Below, piece by piece: positions 36,169-48,804 of a stretch of 64,000 nucleotides of DNA. Within the stretch, counting starts at the first letter, position 1, and each line of letters starts with the position of its first letter. Made by a program: the position numbers and the translations under genes. Source of the stretch: Flaccisagitta enflata (taxonomy: Eukaryota; Chaetognatha; Sagittoidea; Aphragmophora). Where the stretch lies: assembly GCA_965153355.1 (NCBI GenBank), contig OZ231126.1, positions 27,218,001 through 27,282,000 of the forward strand, in the 5' to 3' direction. The notes beneath the pieces are model-generated. The model did no database searches and was not told the origin of the DNA. It saw only the letters and a program-made list of their open reading frames with translations.

Positions 36169-37794
36169 TCATACGCGCGCGACCGAAAACTAAGATTAAC
36201 AAGGCTGTCTTTGTCATGTCTTTACCAAGAGACAGAGTGCCGTCCATGTTAATCGGACTGCTTGTCTTTTAATTAAAATTCCGTTGGACAAATTTACCGT
36301 CGTGACGGTTTGCTTACATTACACGCTTTTTTTTCTTGTTGAATTTTCATTCTTTACCTTCTGATCCTAGCGTGTGAAGGCCAAAACGAAAAAAAAATAC
36401 TCCACGGTTTTACTTTTGACGTGAAAGGGCTAAAGGAAGTCTTAAAAAGTTAAAAGAAAGTTCCAGAAACTTAAGACAGTGAATTCAAAATGCTAATAGA
36501 AATAAAGTCACCGTAAGCTCAAATGTTGAATGTCTTGTTTGGATAGTGTCGGGTAAAACCGCGAGGGAAAAGAAGATAAAAAAAAATTCATAAAAGTTTC
36601 ATTGGAGTCGACCTGGTACAAACAACTACGACATCTGACTCTACAAAACTGAAGGAAAACTTGTGTCAATACCCGGCGCCATGGAGGCAAGAAAATTCTC
36701 GATATTACCTGTTATCGCGTTTAAAACATTTTTGACGCGTCTACGCATCTCTACAACACGCTTCTTCCGTAGACCTGTCCTCCTACTGATAATATAAAGA
36801 AATTGACTAAAACATTGAGAATTCATTGACATTTTCCATGTGCAGGATATGACACGGGATAATTTAGGGTGGAATTCCATATTCATGCATAAGATAAAAG
36901 ATTTTCATGATAGCTGTTTTTTTCCTTAAATTTTTGATAAGGGCCTTTCTGCACCTTAGGTTAAGACATATTTTGCATATTGGCAAGCTTAATTACCCCT
37001 ACAACTTTCAGAAAATCATTTTTTCCTAATTTTCTATAATTTTGAATGTTTTAGCTACTGTTAAACAGTAATTAAAAAATATTGATTTACAGTCATCCAT
37101 TGAAAAATGATAAGAAAATAAAAACATGTCCCTTGATCTAGCCATCAGTGAAATCTGCAAGTCTTCTTCTGCTTTTATCAAAGTTTAACATTATTTTGAA
37201 AATAAGAGATATCAAGATCAAAATTTTTCTATTTTGTCACCTGACCAGTGTCCACTGAAAATAACAAAAATCAATAAAACCATGAATGTGCAACTCCTGT
37301 AAATTAGTATATCTAAAGTCGTATGTTTTAGAAAATGCAAATATTTTACCCATTTAACAGATTTGTTCTTTTCAAGATAGACTTATCACATTTTTTGTTA
37401 CACATCTTTGCCCTACTTTTTCTCTGAATCATGTTTCAGAGGATTGTTACAATCATTCCAGTGACAATAAATTTGGCTATGTGTTTGCTTTTCATACCAT
37501 TTGCTTGCTGACAATAACCATTTATTGTATTTTAGAGAATATTTATTATAAACTTGAAAAAAATGACTCATAAGTGCACAAATAAAAAAATTGATACAAT
37601 TGTGCAGCATGTCATATGGACTAAGGTTGAGGAAGCGCCGAAGCGGTAGACCGCTTCCAATGTAGTGGGTGGGATAGCTACTAGTAGAGGCGGGCATGAA
37701 AATCGACAACACTAAAGTTGACGCATCATTGCCCCCCCTCCTCCCCCTTCTTCTGGGCGCTCACCCTTGCAAATGCTAAATACTTCCATTTACC
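36169..37794. other. 1.6 kb without a recognised gene
   Basis: AT-rich. A short family B-like motif (GACGCGTCTACGCATCTCTA at about 36734) and a GAAGCGGTAGACCGCTTC hairpin at about 37639 are the only structured pieces. Confidence 0.5.
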
Positions 37795-38334
37795 TACAGT
37801 ACGATGGGAGCAATGACGACCTAGACTGGAGGATAGATTTAAGTTTTTTTAATTTCGATTGATTTACAAAAAAAATAAGATCTATATCAATTATAGGTAA
37901 TTTTATTGCTTGAATGTATTAGCTTTTTTCATTCTTCAACTTGTGACTTGACATCATCAGGACTTAATTTTTCAATGTTCTAACCTAGCCCATCAGATCA
38001 GGCTAAAAATTTTAAATAATTTTTATTATCTTTACAGGTTTTACAGTTATTTTTCAAAAAGAACAATTATGTAAATCAATATCTGAGCAAAGCTTAAAAC
38101 AGGTATAAAACCTGTAAAAATGGATCGATTAGGCTGATTTTTTTTTTATATATGTAAAATGTTCTGCCCAATCTGATGAGTTAGGTTAAAATATTAAAAA
38201 ATGAAGTCCTAATGAAGTCAAGTCACAAATTGAAAAATGAGAAAAGCTAATATATTTACGCAATAAAGCAACCTTTAATTACCATAGATCTCAATTTTTT
38301 TATGAATCAAATCAGATTAAGGTACCTAAAATCT

Positions 38335-39392
38335 GAGATATGACGTGGCCCAAAATGGGGCCGCTGTATGGTCCCGCAACGCGGACAGTTATAGCGGGAT
38401 TACACTGATAACAATTTTTTTTCATTCCCTCATAAAGAAGAAAAGACAACAAAGTTATAAGTTGGACCTTTAGTGGACTTACAGCAGATGTTGTTCTCTT
38501 GCCTTACCTGGATCAAAAAACTCTTGGAAACAGAATCTCATGAGAAGAAAAGAAAGAGACAGAAAAATGACAAAAAAGAGATAGAAAAGAAAAGAAAAGA
38601 AGAAAAGAAGAAAAGAAAAGAAAAGAAAGAAAAACATACCCTGAAATTACAATAATCCATCTGCATATAATGATGTAGCTTAACCTTTTTGGTGATTTTC
38701 ATGAGTTTTGGACTTGTGTAGTACAGAGAGATGGATGGACAGACAGACGGACGCACAGATGGACAAAGCAATGGACGGACCAATGGACAGCCAAAGCCTC
38801 TTATAGAGATGTGTAGACATCTAAAAGAGGGAAAGGGGCTTTCCAAAACATATCTTCCAAACTTTTTTTATTTTTTGTCATCAAGACCATTTAGACATTT
38901 CTAGCTCAATCCATTGAGTAAGGAGCTCTAATGAAAAAAATTTTTCTCAACAAATGAAGATTAAATTAGGCCCTAACTGTAAATGTATGCTTTGTTTCAA
39001 ATCAACAAGGTGGACAAAGTATCTAAAAGTATCTAACTCAGACCGATGAAACTATGAATCTAATACTAGAAAAAAAGACAAAGACTGAGAGACAGACAGA
39101 GGACAGCGCAATTGCCTTTATTTTTGGGAGTTAAGTAGGGAGGAAAGGAAAAACAGAGGAAGAGAGGAAAAAGAAATTGAGAAAATGGAAGCTGCGCTTA
39201 TCAAAGGTTTTTGACCCACCACAGCGGGAACAATAACAGTAACTTACAGCGGGAAACATAAGTTGACTCATAACGTTGTTGGTTTTATGAACTGATACGA
39301 AACAATTTGAAGCAAGTTATGATGTGAAGGTCGACGTAACTTCCGCTGTAAGGCACCGTATAGCGGCTACATTTGGGCTGGCGTCATATATG
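38335..39392. mobile_element. Insertion with 8-bp target duplication
   Basis: Flanked by direct repeats TAAAATCT (38327-38334 and 39393-39400). The ends are imperfect inverted repeats: ATATGACGTGGCCCAAA at the left against the inverse of TTTGGGCTGGCGTCATAT, and AGCCGCTATACGG-like sequence further in. It contains an (AAAG)n run (about 38540-38632) and a family A/B copy. No transposase. The 8-bp duplication fits hAT or P superfamilies; the class is not settled. Confidence 0.7.
38715..38825 (+). mobile_element. Family B hairpin-end copy
   Basis: A GATGGATGGACAGACAGACG run, AAAGCCTCTTATAGAGATG, hairpin AGATGTGTAGACATCTAAAA. The stem has become GATGT/ACATC, a further paired variant. The left end is missing. 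Confidence 0.7.
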
Positions 39393-39440
39393 TAAAATCT
39401 ATTCTCCAGTCTAGGTCGTCTTTGCTCCCATCGTACTGTA

Positions 39441-40290
39441 TATTTTGAAAGTTGTCAATTCATTTCCACACATTCGTCATTTAGAGTTAACATGCGCTCT
39501 TTCCAAGCGCCAAAAGTTTCCGAGACAACATGAAATGAAGTTCGTACTAACAAGAGTACGACAAAAATCAGAAAGAGATCTTGCAAGGTCTGTGGAAACT
39601 TTAATATATAACTATAACATAATAACTATTCTTCTTTGGTTTAGCCGCCTCCTATCCCATAGCGCCTCCACCTATTTGTGCTCCCAGAACGATGATTTTT
39701 AGTCATAGGCTCGTGACTTCATTATTTCCATGTATATCTGGGGCTTCTTTTAAGGGGGGGGGGGAAGGATTCTGAGGGGTTTGCATTTGACTGCCCATTA
39801 AGCCAGTGCCCCAACGAAAAGGCACTAATACTGTCTGCACTGAAGCATAGGGTAGAGCAAATATGTTTTTTCGATGTTTGGTCGCGGGCAGTGCAAACAT
39901 AAATAAATGTTTGAACTTGATTAGTTGATTTATTAACTGCCATCAGAAAAAATTAACCCCTTGGAAGAAAGTAAATATGACGAGAAAAAGTCTTTGACAA
40001 GACAAACAGCCAAAACATAAAGCTAAAGGGATAAGGACAAAAAGAATCAACAGGACAGAAAGAAAACTTTGTCAAAAAGGCTCTTCTGGCTCTCGTCCGA
40101 GTGCAAGAAAATTGCCTTTTGGTTATTGAAAACAACAAAGCAACCAAAAAAGAGAAAATTGTTACATGTTAATCCATCAACGAATAGATCGCTTGACTGC
40201 ATTCGATCCTATCGTCAGCCTTAATATGAAAGAAATCGATCATCAATACTATCGTCAATAAACAAGCCTCAATACTGCGTGGCTTTGTGA
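39441..40290. other. Non-coding stretch
   Basis: A G9 run at 39757-39765; no gene supported. Confidence 0.45.
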
Positions 40291-40296
40291 CTAGGT

Positions 40297-40302
40297 AAGT
40301 GT

Positions 40303-40340
<38 letters not shown>

Positions 40341-40342
40341 CG
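40297..40342. repeat. (TAGA)n microsatellite
   Basis: About 11 tetranucleotide units. Confidence 0.95.
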
Positions 40343-40732
40343 ATAGTGTATTATTAGCTATTCAGCTGAAGTCATATTAAAATTTCTTAAATCAGCCAAC
40401 TTCTAATAGGAAAGTAACGAAATCTTTCAACAGTTGCAAATACTTTCTAAAATAAAGCGAGGCTAGATATCCATGAAACAGCATTATATCACGCCTTCAA
40501 TCACGACTAGCATGCAGAGGGAGAAGCGAATGAGAACAGGGTACCGAAACCGCCCCTTCATCAAGTTTTGCTAGACTGGTTTTGCACGTATATGAATGAC
40601 ATCTTTAATCCTTGAGCCGTATTAGAAAAAGCTTAAGCTCAATCATCGACGCGAATTTATCCAGACAGATCTTAGATCTTCAAAAATGTATAGATAGTTA
40701 ATGTAGAAACAAGTGACGCGGGGTCACAATAT

Positions 40733-40932
40733 CGTTGCGGATGGGTGGGCAATGGGCAGGGGCGGCCAACCCCCATCCACACCCAACTCACCTTCCCATA
40801 TCGCCCATAAACAAAAAGCTTCCAGAACGCTAGTTTTTCCCACTTTTCGACTCAATCACCTTTAGTCTTTACGGACGGACCGACGGACGGACCGACAAAG
40901 CCTCTTGTATAGATGCGTGTCCGCGACAAAAA
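40733..40932 (+). mobile_element. Family A copy (left end degraded)
   Basis: GTTGCGGATGGGTGGGC, GGGCAGGGGCGG, TTTTCCCACTTTTCGACTCA, GGACGGACCGACGGACGG, and end TAGATGCGTGTCCGCGACAA. Here the two hairpin arms disagree (GATGCG against CGCGAC), so pairing has been lost. Confidence 0.75.
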
Positions 40933-41196
40933 AAAAGAGCCTACAAAATTTACAGAGGAAAAAAATCAATTCTTGGAGGAGAATCAAAAAGACAAGAAAG
41001 CGGCGCGGATGGAAGAACAAATCCTTTTTAATACTCATTAGAATGCTAAGTCACATATCAAATAACACAATAGATATTTGAAGAGTTTTGCTAGACCGGT
41101 ACTGTCCGAGAGAAAGCCTTCTTGCGAACACATAGGACGGTTTACATGATGGGTCCCGCGCGATATCGTTGTTTGTCTGTCGTTCTGTCTGTCTGC

Positions 41197-41204
41197 ACAC
41201 ACAC

Positions 41205-41262
<58 letters not shown>
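41197..41262. repeat. (CACATA)n/(CA)n microsatellite
   Basis: About 66 bp. Confidence 0.9.
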
Positions 41263-41265
<3 letters not shown>

Positions 41266-41347
41266 GAAATATTACTTGCTCATATGCATTCAGTACTTAG
41301 TCAATTTGCTACCAATTATCATAAAATCAGTCGACACTTAACGGAGG

Positions 41348-41631
41348 GAAACAAGCCCGACCGGGCAAAGATGCGTCCGGACTGTGTTTCTGCGTGAATT
41401 GATCATGTGACATACATGGAGAGACAGATGGATGAACAGACGGGTGAAACGACTGAGTAGTAGAGGAGGCTCTCAAAACATGTTGGTTGATCATTTCAGT
41501 GTAGAATCTCACGGTGGCCAAAAACCGCCGAGAAACGCGGTTTTTGCACAGGCGTAACGGACCGACGGACCGACGGACCGACGGACGGACGGACAGACCC
41601 TCTTATAGAGATGCGAGGACGCATCTAAAAA
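41348..41631 (+). mobile_element. Family B copy, GATGCG type
   Basis: AACAAGCCCGACCGGGCAAA start; AGATGCGTCC at 41369-41378; GACCGACGG units (41558-41595); hairpin AGATGCGAGGACGCATCT; GGACGCATCT at 41617-41626 is the exact 10-bp inverse of the left arm. Confidence 0.85.
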
Positions 41632-41857
41632 CTTTGCTGCTCCGCACGGGGACGAAACAATACAAATAATGAAAACCCTTTTGACTCCTTCCCAATTCGC
41701 ATTCGGGTTCATGCGTTTCAGGTTCAGTCAATCCTTGTCAATGATTGGCAATAAAATAGAGAGAGATAAGGACGCATCCAATAACAGGCCAGTAGATATA
41801 CATACCGTCTAATAATAGAAAAGAATACTACCATTTTGATTGAAATGTCAATTTCGC

Positions 41858-42046
41858 CACCCCCCCCACATACTGCCCCTGCCCACCACATGCTGCCCCT
41901 GCCCAACTTTATTGGCCGTGTATCCGGCCTCGTTCCATTTTCGAAATCGCCTGTATTGACAGAACAAGGCCAAGTAGGCCAATCAGTTGCGACGTGCGGA
42001 TCGTCGAACGAATGCGTTACAGACCGGCCTCGTTCCATTTTCAAAA
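41858..42046. mobile_element. Family A/B end fragments, chimeric
   Basis: The distal end of A (CTGCCCCTGCCC twice, CCGTGTATCCGGCCTCGTTC) is followed by a B left end (AACAAGGCCAAGTAGGCCAA, AGTTGCGACGTGCGGATCGT) and another A-like end (ACCGGCCTCGTTCC). CATTTTC(G/A)AAATCGCCTGTA flanks both as a direct repeat. Confidence 0.65.
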
Positions 42047-42467
42047 TCGCCTGTAATGACAGAAAAAGCGAGAAACAGGTCAAAAAGTTGTTTTAATTCA
42101 AGTGCTGCTAATGCGCATCGGAATGCATGCGAAATTTCATATCCGTTATTGGTGGATTTCCTGATACTCTTGGGTCCGTTATAGCGGGGTGTAACTGCAG
42201 TTTGAAAGACCATTCAAAGAGCTTTCCATTAATCGTCGGTTTCCCCACCCTCAGATTCTTAGCCTCAGTAGTCTTAAAACATGCAATTTTCTATGCAATT
42301 TTACATTGAAAGTATCAAAGAAAGTCACCATGGATATGATATTGGTTTCTTGTTTCTATTATCTTGGAACCAAGGTTTGCAGTATGCTTAAAATTGGTTA
42401 GTTTCAATCATATAGAAAGACTTATTTTTTCAAGGTCCTCAGGTTAGATTTAAGGCAATTAACATAC

Positions 42468-42889
42468 CGAACACGGTATGGTCGCTTTTGCGGGTGGCAC
42501 TGTCAACCCTTCCTTTAACGGAGAAAATTAGCAACCGAAGCCAACTTCTGCACATGGAAGTCCTTGAAGACTTGGGAAAAGTTTGAAGGAAGCTATAAGT
42601 CATTGAAAACTTGGGGAAAATTTCAGAAAAATGGTGAGTTGAGAAAAAACTTTTTCCGTTGACATATTATTCCGTATTACCCCATTTGCTTTCTGGCGTA
42701 CTCGTGAAAATTCTTTGATCATAGATCGACGGTTTATCAGAAATCATCTAGGTTAACGAGAAAAATAGATGTTCCATCAACTTCACAACCCGAAGGCAGG
42801 AACAAAATTGAGCTTTCGACCTACGTACCTTTTTCTCCCCGCGGTGTCCTCTGATCTTTGAAAGGATTAGCATTTAACATTGACTTCCA
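42468..42889 (-). CDS. Putative pair of internal exons, unassigned
   Basis: 42889-42829 has a textbook acceptor (TTTTTATTTCTGCAG) and donor (AAAAAG|GTACGT). Only one frame is open, WKSMLNANPFKDQRTPRGEK, ending in phase 1. 42499-42468 has GGTTGACAG acceptor and TTCG|GTATGT donor, and in the matching phase reads (V)PPAKATIPCS. Neither a first nor a last exon is found, and I recognise no family. Splice signals and phase agreement are the only support. Confidence 0.28.
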
Positions 42890-44040
42890 CTGCAGAAATA
42901 AAAATGTTTTAAAATTCGTTGACCAGAAACTTTTTCGTTTCTCTCCTTGAAAAAAAACGCAAATAGTAAGAATTCTTGCCAATCGTCTCCACCGGGCCCG
43001 GAGGCAGATCCACCCGACAAACCCGTAAGTTAACTCGCTCCACTTCGGTGCAAACCAACAAGAAGAGACACTTTGGCTAGTTGTGATCGGCAAGGGGGAA
43101 ATTGATAATTGATTATCGTTCATCTAACTAAACAACATTTTTCCATTTAATGTCGGGATCAGATTATCAGACCAACCTTGCAACACGTATCCATATTCAA
43201 ATAAAACACAAAACCCTGAGCGAGGATGAAAAAATAATGACATGTGCAATATGAGCATAATGAGATCTTCATTCAATGGAACATTTAAGCCCAATTAATA
43301 AGAAAACAAGGCTAGAAACACACCCAACCCAGTTGACATTGATTTCGAAGGATTTTGAAAGAATTCGGGCGAAGGCAAATGAAGCAAAATCTTAATAATA
43401 GCCAAACAATATCAATGTGTGACGGAACGACGCACGGACCTTCAAACGGGGTATAGATTCGCGTGAACAGGCTTTTTAAACAACCTTCAGGGGGTAAACT
43501 CAATTCAAGACAACCAAGAGGCCCTCCCATAAGCACGACTTCCTCCCTAAAAATCGTCACGGACAACACTGTGCTGTCCTTTTGTCCTTAAGACGGCATC
43601 GTAACCAGTGGTGATCGTAGGGCCTAGTTCTAAGTCATGTCGGGTAACGGCCTCGAAACTCTGGGGCGGCGGCGACGGCGGCAGCCTCAGCCGAGGCGGT
43701 GAGAAAAGAGTCACGGCTGCGTAACACTCTTTACAAATATTCTCTTTGATAATTATTTTCAACTTGTTTTCCCAAGTACACAAAAACTGCGCAACTGCTC
43801 TAGGCACGGGGGAACCAAACAGGTGGTGAAAGAGTGTTCGTCAAAAGACGCATTTGTTAAAACGGTGGTGAGAGAACTTGAAAAAAGACGATTATCTGAC
43901 GATATAATATGAAATACAAAACCCTTTTGGAGTGATAAACATAATGAAGAGAACGGTGAATGAAAAAGTTAGAAAGAATAAAAGGCAACTAGAAAGCAAG
44001 AAACAGAGGGACGGACAGACGAGACAAGGAATGAATGAGA
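42890..44040. other. Non-coding or undetermined stretch
   Basis: A GTAAGT donor-like site on plus at 43026 follows a GC-richer piece readable as NSCQSSPPGPEADPPDKP, without a clear acceptor. A degraded family A copy spans about 43303-43470 (AACAAGGCTAGAAACACACC ... GATTCGCGTGAACAGG). Confidence 0.35.
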
Positions 44041-44047
44041 CATATAA

Positions 44048-44780
<733 letters not shown>

Positions 44781-45110
44781 AGCGGCGGCCCCGACAGGGA
44801 CGAAAACCTGTTGAACACAGGACTTTCCTTCGTAGGTCCAGTCATTGATTCGTTTGTCCTGTCCCCTCATAACGGTCTCTCGACAGCAACCTCTCGTGTT
44901 TCGAGCGACAGATCTGCCCCTTAAAATCTCAAAACAGCTATCTCAAGCCTCAAATCCAAACCTTTTGGTCCTCTGGGGTTACAGTCCTCTCAGGCCTAAA
45001 AACAACCCAGTTCTACGCAATTTCATCCTCCTTGAAATCACTAACCAACTCCTCAACCATGCAATCTTTCAAAGCAGACACATTTCACCCTAAGATGACT
45101 AGGGTGGTTC
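44781..45110 (+). mobile_element. Family C left half
   Basis: GCGGCGGCCCCGACAGGGAC, GTTGAACACAGGACTTTCCT and TTCGTTTGTCC, then degenerate TCTCAGGCCTAAAA units to about 45005. No right end is seen. Confidence 0.6.
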
Positions 45111-45160
45111 CATGTGAAATCATCAAAAAGTGAAAACCCTCAAAAAATGGAATTTGCTCT

Positions 45161-45245
45161 TTTTAGTCGCGTGCACGTGACTACACTTTGTAGGTCGGTA
45201 GGTCGGTCGGTAGGTCCATCCGTCCGTCCGTCAATTATGACTTTT
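45161..45245 (-). mobile_element. Family A hairpin-end fragment
   Basis: AGTCGCGTGCACGTGACT hairpin, GGTCGGTAGGTCGGTCGGTA run, then CCGTCCGTCAATTATGAC. Confidence 0.75.
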
Positions 45246-45665
45246 TAAGGTTTTTTAAGGTAATTTAAGGTACTCTAGGGTATTTTAGGGTACTTTAGAG
45301 TACTTTAGGGTACTTCAGTTATTCTAGGTACTTAAGGTACTTTAGGGTACTTTCAGGTATTTTTGGGTACTTATAGGAACTTTTGATGATTTTTGATTAA
45401 TTTTGGGTACTTTAGGGTACTTTAGGGTACTTAAGTTATTCTAGGTACTTAAGGTACTTTAGGGTACTTTCAGGTATTTTTGGGTACTTATAGGTACTTT
45501 TGATGATTTTTGATTAATTTTGGGTATTTTAGGGTATTTTTGGGTATATTTGGGTATTATTAGGTATTTTCAGGTATTTTTGGATATTTTATGGTATTTT
45601 TGTGTATTTTTGGGCATTTTTGGGTATATTTGACACAAATGTTTTTTTCAGATATTTTTAGGTAT
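45246..45665. repeat. Decanucleotide array (GGGTACTTTA / GGGTATTTTT)
   Basis: About 40 units of 9-11 bp. An internal segment (45278-45395) is repeated as a block at 45408-45520. Confidence 0.9.
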
Positions 45666-45699
45666 TTCTTGGTATTTGTTTAATGTATTGATGTATTGA

Positions 45700-47540
45700 T
45701 ATTTTAGAAATATTTTGGGACATTATTGAACATTGTGGAACATTTTGGAGCATTATGGAACATTGCGGAACATTTTGGAACATTGCGGAACATTTTGGAA
45801 CATTGTGGAGCATTGTGGAAATTGCGTTGTGAAAATTGCGTTGTGGAAATTGTGTTTGTGTTGTGGAAACTGCGTTGTAGATTGTTAGATAGGAAAGAAA
45901 GGAGGGAGGAAGGAAGAAAGGAAACAGCAGTATGTATGTAAGTAGGTATGTATGTATGTATGTAAGTAAGTATGTATGTATGTAAGTAAGTATGTATGTA
46001 TGTAAGTATGTAGTATGTATGTATGTAAGTAAATATGTAAGTATGTATTAGACCCATTTTTCCCGAGACTTTTGTAGCTAGAAAACATATGACAGTGCCA
46101 TATTGTTGCAAACTTTATCTGCTATCGTGTTGTAAAAAGAAAAAAACAATTTTAAAAATTCTTGGCTTGGGTTTCGAACAGTGAAATTTGCTAAAAATAT
46201 AGGAAAATGAAAATTTCAAAATGAAAATTTTTGAAATCTGATTGCAGATTCAGGTTCTTCATGAAAAAGTGTAAATGAAAAGTGCTCTTCTTTTTTTGAT
46301 ATTTTTACAAGAAGCCTGTCAAATATTAAAAAAACTAACGAAAAGCGCGTAATTGTTCTTTTGTTCGCTTTTTTCAACAAAAATCAGATTTTTTGTCATG
46401 TTCCCATAGGAATTTTAAAAAATGAATTATACTTTGTGTACATACTTTTTCATGGAGAATAAGAATCTGCAATCAGATTTTGAAAATTTTCATTTTAGCA
46501 AATTTTCATTTTAGCAAATTTCATCGTTCGAAACCCGAGCCAAGAATTTTGAAAATTGTTTTTCTTTTTACATTATGATAGCAGATAGACTTTGCAACAA
46601 TATGGCACTGTCATATGTTTTCTAACTACAAAAGTCTTGGGAAAAAATGGGTCTAGTATGTATGTATGTAAGTATGTAAGTATGTATGTAAGTATGAAAG
46701 TATGTAAGTAAGTATGTAGTATGTTGAGTATGAAGTTATGTAAGTATGTAAGTATGTATGTATGTAAGTATGTATGTATGTAAGTATGTATGTAAGTATG
46801 TATGTAAGTATGTATGTAAGTAAGTATGTAAGTATGTAAGTAAGTATGTAAGTATGTATGTAAGTATGTAAATATGTAAGTATGTAAATATGTAAGTATG
46901 TAAGTAAGTATGTAAGTATGTATGTATTTATGTATGTATGTAAGTATGTATGTATGTAAGTATGTATGAATGTATGTATGAACGTATGTATGTAAGTATT
47001 ACTATGTATGTAAGTATGTAAGTAAGTATGTAAGTATGTAAATAAGTATATAAGTATGTAAGTAAGTATGTATGTAAGTATGTTTTGATATTGATATTGA
47101 TATTTTAAAAACATTTTTGGATATTATTAAACATTGCGGAACATTTTGTAGCATTGTGGAACATTTTGGAGCATTATGGAACATTGCTGAACATTGTGGA
47201 GCATTGTGGAAATTGCATTGTGAAAATTGCATTATGAAAATTGCATTGTGAAAATTGCATTGTGGAAATTGTGTGGAAATTGCGTTGTGGAAATTGCGTT
47301 GTGGAATGTAAGATCGGAAAGAAAGGAGGGAGGAAGGAAGAAAGGAAACAGCAGTATGTATGTATGTATGTAAGTAAGTATGTAAGTATGTATGTAAGTA
47401 AGTATGTAAGTATGTAGTATGTATGTAAGTATGTAGTATGTATGTAAGTATGTAATCATGTAAGTATGTAAGTATGTATGTAAGTATGTAAGTATGTAGT
47501 AAGTATGTAGTATGTTAAGTATATAGTATGAAGTTATGTA
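45700..47540. repeat. Tandem duplication of a GGAACATT plus GTAT-rich block
   Basis: The sequence TTGATATTTTAGAAATATTT, (TGGAACATT)n, GAAATTGCGTTGTGG, GGAAAGAAAGGAGGGAGGAA, GGAAACAGCAGTATG and a (GTAT)n array occurs from 45695 and again from 47090. The AACAGCAGTATGTA junctions are at about 45924 and 47347. Long GTATGTAA/GTATGTAT arrays fill 45930-46048, 46655-47085 and 47355-47530. Tyr/His/Thr-rich frames here are repeat translations. Confidence 0.85.
46049..46654. mobile_element. Palindromic element inserted in the GTAT array (606 bp)
   Basis: TAGACCCATTTTTCCCGAGA at the left mirrors TCTTGGGAAAAAATGGGTCTA at the right. Inner matches include CATATGACAGTGCCATATTG and TTCTTGGCTTGGGTTTCGAA, over about 170 bp per arm. 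GTATGTAT-type sequence abuts both ends, so a duplication cannot be separated from the array. Confidence 0.85.
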
Positions 47541-47813
47541 GTTGTGTGTAGTATGAAGTTGTGTAGTTTTGTGTAACTTAGCACGCGACTGTTGGCCTGT
47601 TGGGCTTGTTTGGTGTGAAGGTACTCCCTCGGGGAGTTATTCAAGAATCCCGATTTTTTTTCGCTCAGACCCATATTTTGGGTTTTACAGGGGTTTGAAA
47701 TTTTAACCCGGGGGTACCATATCTCAGCCAATTTTCATGTCAATCTTCTTGTTTTATCCCAAAGAATCTGTTGGAGAAAGAGTTCGCACTAAAAGAAATC
47801 ATTTTGGTAGTTT

Positions 47814-48360
47814 GTGGGCAGCGGCCCCGAAGGGGTCGATGACCTATGCCTTCACACATATGGGGAATTTTCTCCTTCTTCTCCTCCTTCTCCTTCTTCT
47901 TCTCCATCCCCCCCCTAAAATCCCAGTCTCGAGGCTCAATTTCCTGTCTCGAGGCCTAAATCCTAGTCTTGAGGCCTAAATCCTAGTCTTAAGGCCCAAA
48001 TCTTAGCCTTTAGGCCAAAATCCAAGGCTTAAGGACAAAATCCTAGCCTAAAGGCCAAATTCCTAGCCTTGAGAACCAGATCCCAGCCTTGGGAACCAGA
48101 TCCCAGCCTTGGGGCCCAGATCCCAGCCTTGGGACCCATATCTCAGCCTTGAGGCCCAAATCTCAGCCTCAAGGTCCAAATTCCGGCTAAGAGGCCCGAT
48201 CCCAGGAGGAGAAGGAGAAGAAGGAGAAAATTCCCCATATGTGTGAAAGCATAGGTCATCGACCCCTTCGGGGCCACTACCCTGCTCCCCCCTCAACTTC
48301 AAGCACAACTTCCTCAGGCAGGGCACGGGTACCGCTGACCATCTGACGCTTTTGCGACTA
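47814..48360 (+). mobile_element. Family C element, complete copy (547 bp)
   Basis: Left end GTGGGCAGCGGCCCCGAAGG, GTCGATGACCTATGCCTTCA, CACATATGGGGAATTTTCTC. Core 20-bp units (CTAGTCTTGAGGCCTAAATC) at about 47925-48200. The inverted copy of the left end is at 48205-48285, followed by an 75-bp tail with a CCCTGC/GCAGGG stem and end CTTTTGCGACTATT. Boundaries are set by comparison with the empty site near 52370. Confidence 0.85.
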
Positions 48361-48500
48361 TTACCCCTAGGGGTACCAATACGGGTACCCCCAGGGTACC
48401 AAGCCCCTAAAAATTTTGATAAATAAGTTGGAAAAATATTTTTCCATGTTTGTTGTTTCATATTCAAGAATAAAAAATATGGGAACTCAACTCCATAGTA

Positions 48501-48780
48501 CGTTGAGTCAGAATATGTTGCTTTTAACTTACCACCATGATCAATAGCTCATTTTATAGATCTCCGCCAATTGATTTTAAAGTTCAAATCTCATTGTAGT
48601 GAGAATCCTAAACCCTTAGGCGCAGAGCATGCAAAAAATGAATGAAATCATATTTTACCTTTTTCAAAATTTTACTTCTCCAATAACATTTTGTGTCATT
48701 CTGCTTAGTTTACCAGATCATTGGAGAATGTGGGAAATACATTTAGACGTGAGATGATTCAGCCAAGCATAACGGTGAAA
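48501..48780. other. Non-coding spacer inside the palindrome
   Basis: AT-rich; nothing recognised. Confidence 0.5.
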
Positions 48781-48804
48781 AAAACTAGAGCACTAAGTGA
48801 CTTA

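Larger units (their letters stand above)
37795..39440. mobile_element. Family J element, copy 3, with 1.06 kb insertion
   Basis: TACAGTACGATGGGAGCAAT at 37795 and CCCATCGTACTGTA ending 39440. The left arm (37795-38060) pairs with 38090-38334. The right arm is then broken at 38334 and resumes at 39393 after an insertion. Confidence 0.85.

Noticed and set aside
45704-47459. Tyr/His/Thr-rich membrane-like proteins
   Set aside because: GTAT tetranucleotide array translated on the minus strand; no coding evidence.
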